A stretch of DNA of 21,854 bases from positions 1 to 21,854 of the forward strand of contig CAMLJW010000028.1 of the NCBI GenBank assembly GCA_946480485.1, given 5' to 3'. The translations under genes were made by a program, and so were the position numbers. The notes under the pieces were generated by a model. The model worked only from the letters and a program-made list of their open reading frames with translations. It was not told the origin of the DNA and made no database searches. The DNA comes from an uncultured Streptomyces sp. (GTDB taxonomy: Bacteria > Actinomycetota > Actinomycetes > Streptomycetales > Streptomycetaceae). Shown in pieces: positions 14,917 to 21,854 of this stretch; within the stretch, counting starts at the first letter, position 1, and every line of letters starts with the position of its first letter.

Positions 14917-15108
14917 ATGCGACCCTTCGCGCTCAACTATGCTCGTCCGGCACAGAAGTTGGAGGGCAGCGTCCCCTATGCCTACAATCCAAGATTGCAG
15001 TTGAATGTTCTTCCCGACGGGCGGCTCGTCGCACATGACTACGCCCTGTTGCGGGAATTGGGAGCCACCACGTCCACCGCGGGCTCGAAGACCCACTTCG
15101 ACGACTGA
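14917..15108 (+). CDS. Graspetide precursor peptide (ATP-grasp-modified RiPP)
   Basis: A 63-residue ribosomal precursor. The leader, residues 1-49, carries the family opening PFALNYARP, then LEG, PYAYNP and LQLNVLPDGR, as in peptides annotated putative ATP-grasp-modified RiPP (TIGR04186). The C-terminal core TTSTAGSKTHFDD (51-63) places hydroxyl and amine donors (Thr51, Thr52, Ser53, Thr54, Ser57, Lys58, Thr59) before the acidic acceptors Asp62 and Asp63. That is the arrangement expected for side-chain ester or amide rings. AAGGAG (14906-14911) is five bases before the ATG. The maturase begins 16 bases after the stop, making a two-gene operon. No cysteine is present, which excludes a lanthipeptide. 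Confidence 0.85.
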   Translation: MRPFALNYARPAQKLEGSVPYAYNPRLQLNVLPDGRLVAHDYALLRELGATTSTAGSKTHFDD

Positions 15109-15124
15109 AGACGGACCCAGAACG

Positions 15125-16111
15125 ATGACGGTTCTGATCCTGACGTGCCAACAGGATGTGACCGCGGACATGGTGGTGGCGCGGCTGGACGGTACGGGGG
15201 TACCGGTTGTCCGCCTCGACCCCGCCGATCTGCCCGGAGACGTCGCCCTGTCGGTTGAGTACGTGCACGGGACCTTCCATGGCCATCTGTCCGCCGGTGG
15301 CCGGACGGTGAGGCTGAGCGGTCTGCGGGCCGTCTGGGTCCGCAGGCCCGGTGTGCCCGCGACGCGGGTCGCCGAGCCGTCCGCCTGGCTCACCGAGGAA
15401 TCCGCGCAGGCGTTCTACGGCATGCTGCGCTCCACCGGGGCACGCTGGATGAACCACCCCGACGCGGCCCGCCGGGCCCGCCACAAGCCCTGGCAGCTCC
15501 ATCTCGCCCAGCGCAGTGGGCTTCCCGTACCCGAGACCACGATCACCACGTTCCCGCAGGCGGCCCGCGATTTCGCGAAACGCTTCCCGGACCTGGTGGT
15601 CAAGCCCGTCTCGGGCGCGCACCCGCAGGAGCCGCCCCGGGCGGTCCCCACCAGCCGGGTCGCACCCGAGGCGGATTTCTCGGCCGTCGCCTTCGGCCCC
15701 ACCCTGCTTCAACGGCGCGTGGCCAAACGCGCCGACATCCGGCTGACCTGCGTCGGCGATCGTCTCTTCGCCGCGCGCAAGTCGGTGGGTCCAAACGCCG
15801 ACCCCGACGAGGTGGACGTCCGTTTCGCCGTCTCCACCGCTTCATGGCACCCGGTCGAGACTCCGCCGCGCATCGCCACGCGTGTGCACCGCTACCTCCG
15901 GGAGGCTCAACTCGCGTACGGGGCGTTCGACTTCGCCGAGGACGCGGACGGGGTCTGGTGGTTTCTGGAGTGCAACCAGTCGGGCCAGTTCGGTTTCGTG
16001 GAAATAGAGACGAACCAGCCCATCGCACGTGCCGTGGCCGACTGGCTCGGCGCCCCGGGCCCCGAACCGGCGCACCCCGACGGCCGGCTGCCGAACACCG
16101 AGTGCCGTTGA
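15125..16111 (+). CDS. ATP-grasp graspetide maturase, SAV_5884 family
   Basis: A 328-residue ATP-grasp ligase that should activate the acidic side chains of the adjacent precursor as acyl phosphates and form omega-ester or amide links with its Thr/Ser/Lys residues. The N-terminal pre-ATP-grasp domain (TVLILTCQQDVTADMVV) is followed by RWMNHPDAARRARHKPWQL, a nucleotide-binding lysine in DLVVKPVSGA, and the metal-binding end FLECNQSGQFGFVE. These match the TIGR04187 type. The ATG at 15125 lies 16 bases after the precursor stop, with only a weak binding site (GAAG), so coupling to the precursor is likely. The O-methyltransferase often found as a third gene is not present next to it. Confidence 0.88.
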   Translation: MTVLILTCQQDVTADMVVARLDGTGVPVVRLDPADLPGDVALSVEYVHGTFHGHLSAGGRTVRLSGLRAVWVRRPGVPATRVAEPSAWLTEESAQAFYGMLRSTGARWMNHPDAARRARHKPWQLHLAQRSGLPVPETTITTFPQAARDFAKRFPDLVVKPVSGAHPQEPPRAVPTSRVAPEADFSAVAFGPTLLQRRVAKRADIRLTCVGDRLFAARKSVGPNADPDEVDVRFAVSTASWHPVETPPRIATRVHRYLREAQLAYGAFDFAEDADGVWWFLECNQSGQFGFVEIETNQPIARAVADWLGAPGPEPAHPDGRLPNTECR

Positions 16112-16148
16112 CCGTCGTCGTCGAACGGTTCGGCGGCGCCGATGACGC

Positions 16149-17615
16149 TCACTGGCGGCTGAGGTTCCGCGTCACACCGGCGACGATCGCGGTCGCGAGG
16201 ATCCAGCCGGTGATGACGAGGACGTACGACAGCCACTGGTGGGAGCCGTCCGGCGTGAAGGCGCGCTCCTGGCCGAAGTCGATGATCGGCAGGAGCAGGT
16301 CGAGCGTGTAGACGACGGGGTTGAAGTCCGGGGCCTCGTCCGCCCTGATCGGGCGCGGGTGGTCCAGGCCGTACGCCACCGAACCGACGGCCAGCAGCGA
16401 CAGCAGCCAGACGGCCGCGCGCAGGGGGCGGAAGCCGTAGCCCACGGTGGCGTCCTGGACGTACCCCCACAGCCGCCCGTACCAGGGGAGCGTGGCGCGG
16501 CGGCGGCGCTGCTTGGCGAGCTGGACGATCCGGGCCGCGTCGTCGTCTCCGATGCGACGGTACGCCGCTGTCAACTGCTCGTACGCGTGCGGCTCGTACG
16601 AGTCCCCCGCCCGCTCCAGCATCGGCAGGCGGCGCCCGGCGGGCTCGTGCGGGGTGAGGGCGGTGTACGTGAGATCGCTGAGGTACACCCGGTCCGGCAG
16701 CATCTCCGGTTCCAGGGTCAAAATCTCTATCTGCGAGCGCCGCAAATTGAGGGTGCCCTCGACGCGATCGCCCCTGCGCAGCCACAGCTCACCGATGACA
16801 CAGCTGCTCACCCGCAGTGCCGTGTCGCCCGGATGCGACAGATGGGCGTGGAGCAGGTCGAGACGGCCCGGTATGCGGGAGCCGCGGAACTCGATCCGGC
16901 CCTGGGAGCGCACGCACGACGCCCGTACGTCAGCGCCCACGGTGAGGTTCGGTGCGTTGAGTGCGGTGCCGGAGGGTGTGCTGAACTCGGCGTCCTTGAG
17001 GTTGACCGACCCGGCGACCAAGGCGCCGGTGAGCCGCACCTGCCCGTGCGCATGCATCTCGGGCGCCCACAGGTCGTCCCCGATCTGGGCCTGGTTGAGC
17101 TGGAGCACGGGCTCTGCGGCGTCGGGCGCGGTGAACCGGGCCCGTTCCATGAAGAGCGCCCCGGAGATCTGTGCCCCGCCGAGCCGGACCGGCCCCAGGA
17201 ACAGGCAGTCCGTGAACCGCAGCACCCCGTCCACCCGTATGGTCGCCGAAGTGAGCCCGGGGAGCACGGAGTTGCTCAGGTTGAGCTGGCGGAACCGGGC
17301 GCCGTACAGGTTGGGGGCCTCGTCGAAGTGACAGTGACTCAGCCGGACGGCGCCCTCGACGGTGGCGTAGTTCAGGCTCAGGGCGCCGGTGACGCGGACG
17401 CCCGCGAGCTTGAGTGCTGCGATCTCCCCCTCCTCCTGAGGGGCCTTGAGCAGGAGCGTCCGCAGGACACTCGCCCGTACGGTCCGCTCCTGCCCCCACT
17501 CGCCGCCGAGGGAGACGTCCTCGTCCCCAGCCGTACGGAAGTCCAGGGCCTCGCCCCGAGGGAAGGCCCTCCATACGCGCGCCTCGGTCGGCGTCAGATC
17601 GTTGATCTCGCTCAC
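16149..17615 (-). CDS. Pentapeptide-like repeat membrane protein ('membrane-associated oxidoreductase' of Streptomyces annotations)
   Basis: The protein has 488 residues from a GTG start. Residues about 60-330 form a right-handed repeat scaffold of pentapeptide-like A(D/N)LxG units, visible as ALSLNYATVEGAVRLSHCHF and GRIEFRGSRIPGRLDL. A basic linker (AKQRRRRATLPW) precedes two membrane helices (AAVWLLSLLAVGSVAYGL and LSYVLVITGWILATAIVAGV). Between them lies VVYTLDLLLPIIDFGQE, which resembles a pore-loop arrangement. No redox cofactor motif is seen, so the common oxidoreductase label looks unsupported. The gene converges on the graspetide maturase with a 37 bp gap. A role in immunity or export for the peptide is possible but unproven. 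Confidence 0.75.
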   Translation of the reverse strand: MSEINDLTPTEARVWRAFPRGEALDFRTAGDEDVSLGGEWGQERTVRASVLRTLLLKAPQEEGEIAALKLAGVRVTGALSLNYATVEGAVRLSHCHFDEAPNLYGARFRQLNLSNSVLPGLTSATIRVDGVLRFTDCLFLGPVRLGGAQISGALFMERARFTAPDAAEPVLQLNQAQIGDDLWAPEMHAHGQVRLTGALVAGSVNLKDAEFSTPSGTALNAPNLTVGADVRASCVRSQGRIEFRGSRIPGRLDLLHAHLSHPGDTALRVSSCVIGELWLRRGDRVEGTLNLRRSQIEILTLEPEMLPDRVYLSDLTYTALTPHEPAGRRLPMLERAGDSYEPHAYEQLTAAYRRIGDDDAARIVQLAKQRRRRATLPWYGRLWGYVQDATVGYGFRPLRAAVWLLSLLAVGSVAYGLDHPRPIRADEAPDFNPVVYTLDLLLPIIDFGQERAFTPDGSHQWLSYVLVITGWILATAIVAGVTRNLSRQ

Positions 17616-17668
17616 GCCGGGACTCTGACGTGGTGCCTTCGCTCTGTCAACTGCCGTCCACCACTATG

Positions 17669-18092
17669 TCAAAGCGCTCGCACCGCCGAGGTGTTGAGCG
17701 AGTTCGGTGACGTGCCGTAGCCGGTCGCCGAGCCGGGGGAAGGCGGGTCGGCGTACGCGAGCGCGGCGGCCTGGGACTGCCAGGAGTCGACGCTGTCGCC
17801 CGTGTGGTGGCCGTGGGGGACGTGGTTGGCGGAGACCTTGACGAACAGGAATGCTCGGGCTGGGGGAGCCTGGGCAGGAAGCCGGAGAAGAACGACATGT
17901 GTGCAGGCAGGGTGAAGGTGCCGAACTTCAGCTTGAGGGTGGCGTAAACACTTCGCCGTTCACGAGGACTACGGCCAGGTAGGTCCGGTTGTCTTGCCAC
18001 TCCCCATAACCCCACCAGGTTTCGGGGGTGGCCTTGGAGTTGGTGGATCCGGTGAGCTTGGTGTTGCCCTCACAATTGCTGCCCGAGTAGCC
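17669..18092 (-). pseudogene. Multiply frameshifted gene fragment, unrecognised family
   Basis: On the minus strand three pieces in alternating frames read as one protein tail. The first contains GYSGSNCEGNTKLTGS and TPETWWGYGEWQDNRTYLAV. The second contains LKLKFGTFTLPAHMSFFSG. The third contains FLFVKVSANHVPHGHHTGDS, WQSQAAALAYADPP and the end NTSAVRAL before a stop at 17669-17671. An in-frame TAA lies just before the first piece, so no start remains. The composition suggests a secreted or extracellular protein. The IS insertion begins 12 bases beyond, but the frame was already broken. I do not recognise the family. Confidence 0.6.
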
Positions 18093-18093
18093 C

Positions 18094-18103
18094 CCCTTAG
18101 GCG
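18094..18103 (+). repeat. Target-site duplication, left copy (CCCTTAGGCG)
   Basis: CCCTTAGGCG is repeated directly at 19494-19503, exactly outside both inverted ends of the insertion sequence. Ten bases is within the 9-12 bp range seen for IS4-family elements. Confidence 0.8.
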
Positions 18104-19493
18104 CAATGCCGCTGCTTTAAGCCGTGGCCTTGGGTTTTCGCTTGGTCGGGGCGGTCTTGGAGGCGGGAACGATGGTGACCGTTTCGGCCGGTGGGGCGGC
18201 GGGCTGGGGCCAGTTGCGGTGGTGGGCGCGTTTGAGGCCCCAGTTGGACATCTTGCGCTTGACGACGCGGGGGAACGCGCGAAGCCTGCGGACCGGTAAG
18301 AGGCGTCGGACGATCTCGGCGAGGGTGCGGCCCCAGGCAGCGGCAAGGCGCTCAGGGGGAAAAAGCCGCCTGGGCGGGGACCTGGCGGCGCACGACGCGC
18401 AGTGAACGGGTGAAGGACAGCCGGTCGGGATCGGTCCCGACCTGGGCTGCGGCCTGGTGCATGACCTGGCGCACGGCGTGGTGGACGAGGAGGAAGCCGT
18501 AGACCTCCTGCTCGACGCCGTCGGGGTATCTGGAGCGCAGGACCACGTCCGGGCCGCGCTGGTGGACCTTGATCTCGTCCAGCACCCCTTCCACCTTCCA
18601 CCTCTCGTGATACAAGGCCGCCAGCTCGGCCGCCGGTGCCTGCTCGGGATCCAGGATCGTGGTGATCAGCCGGACCGGACCGGCCTCCTCACGCCCGGCG
18701 ACGGTGTACTCCACCACCCGCACCAGCCGCCCGTGCACGCGGCGCTTGTCCCGGGCCGCGAAGATCTCCGACAGGTACGAACCGTCCGCGTACTGCTCGC
18801 GCACCACCAGCACCACGTTGGACGCCACCCGCCACAGCAGATCCGCACCTGTCGCGGCGGCGGCCTTCCACCGGTCGTAACCGGGAAAGCCCCGGTCGGC
18901 CAGCAGCAGCATCCCCGGCTCAAGCCGCGGCAACAGGGTGTCGGCGAGAACGGTCTCGGCCACCGTGCACGGCCCCGTGGCCGCGGCGAACACCGCATGC
19001 GTGCCGCACTCGGCCAGCACCACCAGCCGCACCTGCGGAAACGCTCCCTTCTTCTCCCCGCGGCCGGATCCTGGACGTCCGAAGAACGCGTCGTTGTCCT
19101 TGGTGTCCGCCACATCCAGCGTGGTGCCGTCCACCGCCACCACCCGCCGCCCCCGATACCAGGCACCGACCGTGTCCACACTCGCCACCGGACGGCACAC
19201 CCGCGCGAACAGCGCCCGCAGCGGCTCCGAGCCGAGCCGAGCACGCGCCCGGGAGAGCGCTCCAGTCGAGGGCACCTCCCACGACCCCCGCCACCGGCGC
19301 GACCACGCCAGCCCCTCCACCAGCAGCCGTGCGACCTCCTCATACGCCTGCCCCGAGAACAGACACATCGCCAGCACGAAGTAGACCGTCACCCGTGCTG
19401 GCAGCAGCCGATTCCGCTTCTCACCCCGCCCCGTCTCAGCGACGACCTCCAGCCACAAGCTACAAGCAACTCACCCCAAAGTCAGCGGCATTG
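18104..19493. mobile_element. IS4-family insertion sequence, 1390 bp
   Basis: The left end reads CAATGCCGCTG followed by CTTTAA. The complement of the right end reads CAATGCCGCTG followed by ACTTTGG. The terminal inverted repeat is thus 11 bp perfect and continues imperfectly. Matching 10 bp direct repeats flank it. One transposase gene fills the element on the minus strand but is frameshifted and seems shortened at its N-terminus. The copy is therefore probably inactive unless the shift is programmed. The insertion lies between a decayed gene and a strong palindrome, not inside an intact gene. Confidence 0.85.
18117..19458 (-). pseudogene. IS4-family DDE transposase, frameshifted near the C-terminus
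   Basis: The transposase carries the DDE residues Asp110 (VVAVDGTTLD), Asp188 (LLLADRGF) and Glu290, the last inside a perfect IS4 signature Y-x2-R-x3-E-x6-K (YHERWKVEGVLDEIK). From the TTG at 19458 the frame ends at 18352 with QAAFSP. If one T of a TTTTTCCCCC run (complement of 18356-18365) is skipped, reading continues as FPPERLAAAWGRTLAEIVRR to a TAA at 18117-18119. This adds about 80 residues ending in KRKPKATA, the basic tail expected of the family. The N-terminus starts abruptly at WLEVVAETGR only about 35 bases from the IS end, shorter than relatives I know. I call it inactive, with programmed slippage as the alternative. Confidence 0.8.
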
Positions 19494-19503
19494 CCCTTAG
19501 GCG
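19494..19503 (+). repeat. Target-site duplication, right copy (CCCTTAGGCG)
   Basis: This copy is identical to 18094-18103 and directly follows the right inverted end of the insertion sequence. Confidence 0.8.
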
Positions 19504-19517
19504 GGGAGTTCTGGGGT

Positions 19518-19552
19518 GCGGGCCGGGCGCACCCAGGGTGCGCCCGGCCCGC
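19518..19552. terminator. 35-nt near-perfect palindrome, strong bidirectional hairpin
   Basis: Seventeen-base arms (19518-19534 and 19536-19552) are exactly complementary around a single central A. The core is GGGCGCACCC-A-GGGTGCGCCC. The RNA stem would be extremely stable. It lies 15 bases from the IS insertion point, downstream of the minus-strand phosphatase operon. A terminator for that operon is the simplest reading. IS4-like elements sometimes insert beside such structures. Confidence 0.65.
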
Positions 19553-19834
19553 CCCGCCCCCGGGCCCCCGGCGGGGCCGCGGCTGGTGTCCGGCCCGGTG
19601 GACAATGCGGCGGGCAAGCTGTGGGACGGTGCCCTTGATGCCCAGCACGCCTTCGGTGACCCCGATCGGCGCGGCCTGGGCCCTCTCCAAGGCTTCGAGC
19701 CGGCTGGAGCGAACCTCAACCGAAGAATGACCGCTTGGGAGCCGGGCTGCGGGCCTTACGTCCCTGACGCCCTCATTTACGGGATGCCCTCGGCGGACGA
19801 CTTGACAACCCTGGATAGTCGCAGGAGGAAGCGG
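19553..19834. other. Intergenic region between palindrome and phosphatase gene
   Basis: About 280 bases without a supported gene. Plus-strand sequence contains TTGACA (19802-19807) and AGGAGG (19823-19828) eight bases before an ATG at 19837. That ATG opens only a 19-codon frame running into the end of the phosphatase gene. It looks like a relic of a lost gene start. Confidence 0.45.
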
Positions 19835-20431
19835 CTATGGCGTGGTGTTCCACTCCGCGATCACCGGGCGGCCGTGCTCCGTGGAGAGGCGGCTGACCGT
19901 TCCCGTCTCGAGCCGGAACAGGCGCCCGTCCGCAGCCGGAAGGCCGAGGCGGCGGGCAGTCAGGACGCGGAGGAAGTGGGAGTGCGCCACGAGGACCACG
20001 TCACCCCCGTCACCACGGCCGAGCGGGCCGGCCGCCCGGGTCAGCACGCGGTCGGCCCGCTCACCCACGTCGGCCGGCGACTCGCCGGGATGATCGTCCG
20101 GACCGGGCGGCACGCCGTCGTTCCACAGGTACCAGCCGGGCCGGGTGCGATGAACCTCGGCGGTCGTGACGCCCTCGTACGCGCCGTAGTCCCACTCGTG
20201 CAGATCCGGTTCGCGCACGGCCCCGGCCAGGCCCGCGAGCTCCGCGGTTCGCACGGCACGCGTGAGCGGGCTCGTGAGCGCGAGGGCGAAGGTCCTGCCT
20301 GCGAGCAGCGGGACGAGGGACTTGGCCTGTTCCTCGCCCCGCCGGGTGAGCGGCAGGTCGGTCCAGCTGGTGTGCCGCCCCGACGCGCTCCACTGCGTCT
20401 CGCCGTGGCGGATCAGCAAGAGGTCTCCCAC
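19835..20431 (-). CDS. Histidine phosphatase (phosphoglycerate-mutase-like) family protein
   Basis: The protein has 198 residues. The phosphohistidine motif LLIRHGETQWS is at the N-terminus, SPLTRAVRTAELAG follows near residue 54, the acidic catalytic stretch is DLHEWDYGAYEG and the second catalytic His is in LVAHSHFLRVL. This is the full active-site set of the branch-1 histidine phosphatases. The GTG at 20431 lies 19 bases after the gnd stop, so the gene is probably the third of a pgi-gnd operon. A sugar phosphate substrate is suggested by that context, but the family is too broad to name one. Confidence 0.85.
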   Translation of the reverse strand: MGDLLLIRHGETQWSASGRHTSWTDLPLTRRGEEQAKSLVPLLAGRTFALALTSPLTRAVRTAELAGLAGAVREPDLHEWDYGAYEGVTTAEVHRTRPGWYLWNDGVPPGPDDHPGESPADVGERADRVLTRAAGPLGRGDGGDVVLVAHSHFLRVLTARRLGLPAADGRLFRLETGTVSRLSTEHGRPVIAEWNTTP

Positions 20432-20450
20432 GACCGTCGGATCCTGACCG

Positions 20451-21338
20451 TTACTTCGCCGACTCGACGGCGTGGCCGCCGAACTGGTTGCGCAGCGCCG
20501 CGACCATCTTCATCTGCGGCGAGTCGTCCTGCCGGGACGCGAACCGCGCGAAGAGGGACGCCGTGATCGCCGGCAGCGGGACCGCGTTGTCGACGGCGGC
20601 TTCCACCGTCCAGCGGCCCTCGCCGGAGTCATCGGCGTAGCCGCGCAGCCTCTCCAGGTGCTCGTCCTCGTCAAGGGCGTTGACGGCGAGGTCGAGCAGC
20701 CAGGAACGGATGACCGTGCCTGCCTGCCAGGAGCGGAAGACCTCGCGCACGTCGGTGACCGAGCCGACGGCCTCCAGCAGCTCCCAGCCCTCGGCGTAGG
20801 CCTGCATCATCGCGTACTCGATGCCGTTGTGGACCATCTTCGAGAAGTGCCCGGCACCGACCTCTCCGGCATGTACGAAACCGGCGTCACCCTCCGGCTT
20901 CAGCGCGTCGAAGACCGGCTGGACCTTCGCGATGTGCTCGGCGTCGCCGCCGACCATCAGCGCGTAACCGTTCTCCAGGCCCCACACCCCACCCGAGACG
21001 CCCGCGTCGACGAAGCCGATGCCCTGCGCCGCCAGTTCCTCCGCGTGCTTCTCGTCGTCCGTCCAGCGGGAGTTGCCACCGTCGACCACGGTGTCGCCGG
21101 GTGCCAGGAGGTCCCCGAGTTCGTCGATGACGGACTGGGTCGGGCCGCCGGCCGGGACCATCACCCACACCACGCGGGGGCCCTTGAGCTTGTCCACCAG
21201 TTCGGTCAGGCTGCTGACGTCGGCGGGAGACGGGTTGCGGTCGTAGCCGATGACGGTGTGACCCGCGCGGCGGATCCGCTCGCGCATGCTGCCGCCCATC
21301 CTGCCGAGGCCGATGAGGCCGAGCTGCATCACTGTCAT
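20451..21338 (-). CDS. gnd: 6-phosphogluconate dehydrogenase, decarboxylating (short NAD-type form)
   Basis: The enzyme oxidises and decarboxylates 6-phosphogluconate to ribulose 5-phosphate in the pentose phosphate pathway. The dinucleotide motif is [12 protein letters not shown]. It is followed by VVWVMVPAG, the substrate motif [31 protein letters not shown] and the catalytic lysine segment [22 protein letters not shown]. At 295 residues it is the short form and not the 470-residue NADP enzyme. The ATG at 21338 overlaps the pgi stop as ATGA and has AGGAG nine bases upstream, so it is preferred over longer frames extending to 21497. Confidence 0.93.
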   Translation of the reverse strand: MTVMQLGLIGLGRMGGSMRERIRRAGHTVIGYDRNPSPADVSSLTELVDKLKGPRVVWVMVPAGGPTQSVIDELGDLLAPGDTVVDGGNSRWTDDEKHAEELAAQGIGFVDAGVSGGVWGLENGYALMVGGDAEHIAKVQPVFDALKPEGDAGFVHAGEVGAGHFSKMVHNGIEYAMMQAYAEGWELLEAVGSVTDVREVFRSWQAGTVIRSWLLDLAVNALDEDEHLERLRGYADDSGEGRWTVEAAVDNAVPLPAITASLFARFASRQDDSPQMKMVAALRNQFGGHAVESAK

Positions 21339-21854
21339 GGTTCGCTTCTCCTGAGCGTGCGGTACGTGGCGACCAGGGCGGCGGTCGAGGGGTCGAGACC
21401 GGGGACTTCGCCCGCCGCGGTAAGGGCTGACGTCGAGGCTTCCGTCAGCGCGGGTTCCACGCGCTTGGCGAGGACCTTGCCGAGCTCGACGCCCCACTGG
21501 TCGAAGGAATCGATGTGCCAGATCGCGCCCTGGACGAATACCTTGTGCTCGTAGAGCGCGATCAACTGGCCGAGGACGGACGGGCTCAGCTCGGTGGCCA
21601 GGATCGTGGTCGTGGGGTGGTTGCCGCGGAAGGTGCGGTGCGGCACCTGCACCTCGGGCACGCCCTCCGCCCGTACCTCATCGCTCGTCCTGCCGAAGGC
21701 GAGTGCCTGGCCCTGAGCGAAGAGGTTGGCCATCAACAGATCGTGCCGGGCCCTGAGTCCGGGGCTCAGTTCGTCGACCGGGTTGACGAAACCGATCAGG
21801 TCGGCCGGGATCAGCTTCGTGCCCTGGTGGATGAGTTGGTAGTAGGCGTGCTGC
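21335..21854 (-). CDS. pgi: Glucose-6-phosphate isomerase, C-terminal part (continues beyond the right edge)
   Basis: This is the last 172 residues of phosphoglucose isomerase, which interconverts glucose 6-phosphate and fructose 6-phosphate. [17 protein letters not shown] and the second PROSITE-type signature [18 protein letters not shown] are intact. The C-terminus [17 protein letters not shown] is normal. It lies upstream of gnd in the same transcription unit, with stop and start overlapping, which suggests coordinated feed of glucose 6-phosphate between glycolysis and the pentose phosphate pathway. In S. coelicolor a second pgi-gnd set sits near SCO6655, which fits the wider order here. 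Confidence 0.93.
   Translation of the reverse strand, partial: QHAYYQLIHQGTKLIPADLIGFVNPVDELSPGLRARHDLLMANLFAQGQALAFGRTSDEVRAEGVPEVQVPHRTFRGNHPTTTILATELSPSVLGQLIALYEHKVFVQGAIWHIDSFDQWGVELGKVLAKRVEPALTEASTSALTAAGEVPGLDPSTAALVATYRTLRRSEP

Noticed and set aside
16239..17720. Plus-strand 493-codon frame
   Set aside because: It is the mirror of the pentapeptide-like gene, with no motif and no binding site.
18457..19500. Plus-strand 347-codon frame across the IS
   Set aside because: It is antisense to the transposase, which has a complete DDE set and the IS4 signature.
19837..19896. 19-codon plus-strand frame with AGGAGG eight bases upstream
   Set aside because: The ribosome binding site is good, but the peptide is very short, runs antisense into the phosphatase gene and has no recognisable character. 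Probably a leftover gene start.

Overview
The window reads as a high-GC actinobacterial chromosome, almost certainly Streptomyces. GC content is very high, third codon positions are mostly G or C, and several families are typical of that genus (DUF2637, DUF4235, a beta-propeller Ser/Thr kinase, an ATP-grasp RiPP pair of the SAV_5884 type, an M-type GTP cyclohydrolase II). From memory, the neighbourhood resembles the S. coelicolor region around SCO6655 (FAPy-forming GTP cyclohydrolase II) to SCO6658-6659 (second gnd and pgi). I could not check this by search.

Layout. (1) 2-2085: an AfsK-like Ser/Thr kinase with a C-terminal PQQ-type propeller, cut by the left edge and broken by a single-base frameshift near 945. 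(2) 2347-7411: a set of membrane and envelope genes. It holds a BrkB/YihY protein with a Ser/Pro repeat extension, a DUF2637 membrane protein with a small coupled partner, a canonical BrkB/YihY protein, a DUF4235 protein and a CDP-alcohol phosphatidyltransferase. Two of these genes have sequences upstream that match the S. coelicolor SigB-type promoter consensus.

(3) 7561-14131: the most interesting block, seven genes that look like one undescribed pathway. The plus-strand run is an MDR dehydrogenase without visible zinc ligands, a 6-pyruvoyl-tetrahydropterin-synthase homologue without canonical catalytic residues, a GT4 glycosyltransferase, a SAM methyltransferase and a UPF0104/LPG-synthase-like membrane protein. 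The last four genes overlap end to end or nearly so. A creatininase-family hydrolase (minus strand) and a GTP cyclohydrolase II (plus strand) diverge from a 77 bp gap. The cyclohydrolase has Met where riboflavin enzymes have Tyr, the known switch to the formylated product FAPy. A creatininase-family enzyme (ArfB) deformylates FAPy in archaea. The likely theme is a GTP-derived pyrimidine or pterin that is modified, glycosylated, methylated and placed on or across the membrane.

(4) 14860-16111: a small graspetide (omega-ester RiPP) operon of precursor peptide and ATP-grasp maturase, preceded by a perfect 8+8 bp inverted repeat. No methyltransferase lies beside it. (5) 16149-17615: a pentapeptide-like membrane protein. 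(6) 17669-19552: a decayed gene fragment, then a complete IS4-type insertion sequence (18104-19493) with inverted ends and a 10 bp target duplication but a frameshifted transposase, then a 35 nt near-perfect palindrome. (7) 19835-21854: on the minus strand, a pentose-phosphate operon of pgi (cut by the right edge), gnd and a histidine phosphatase.
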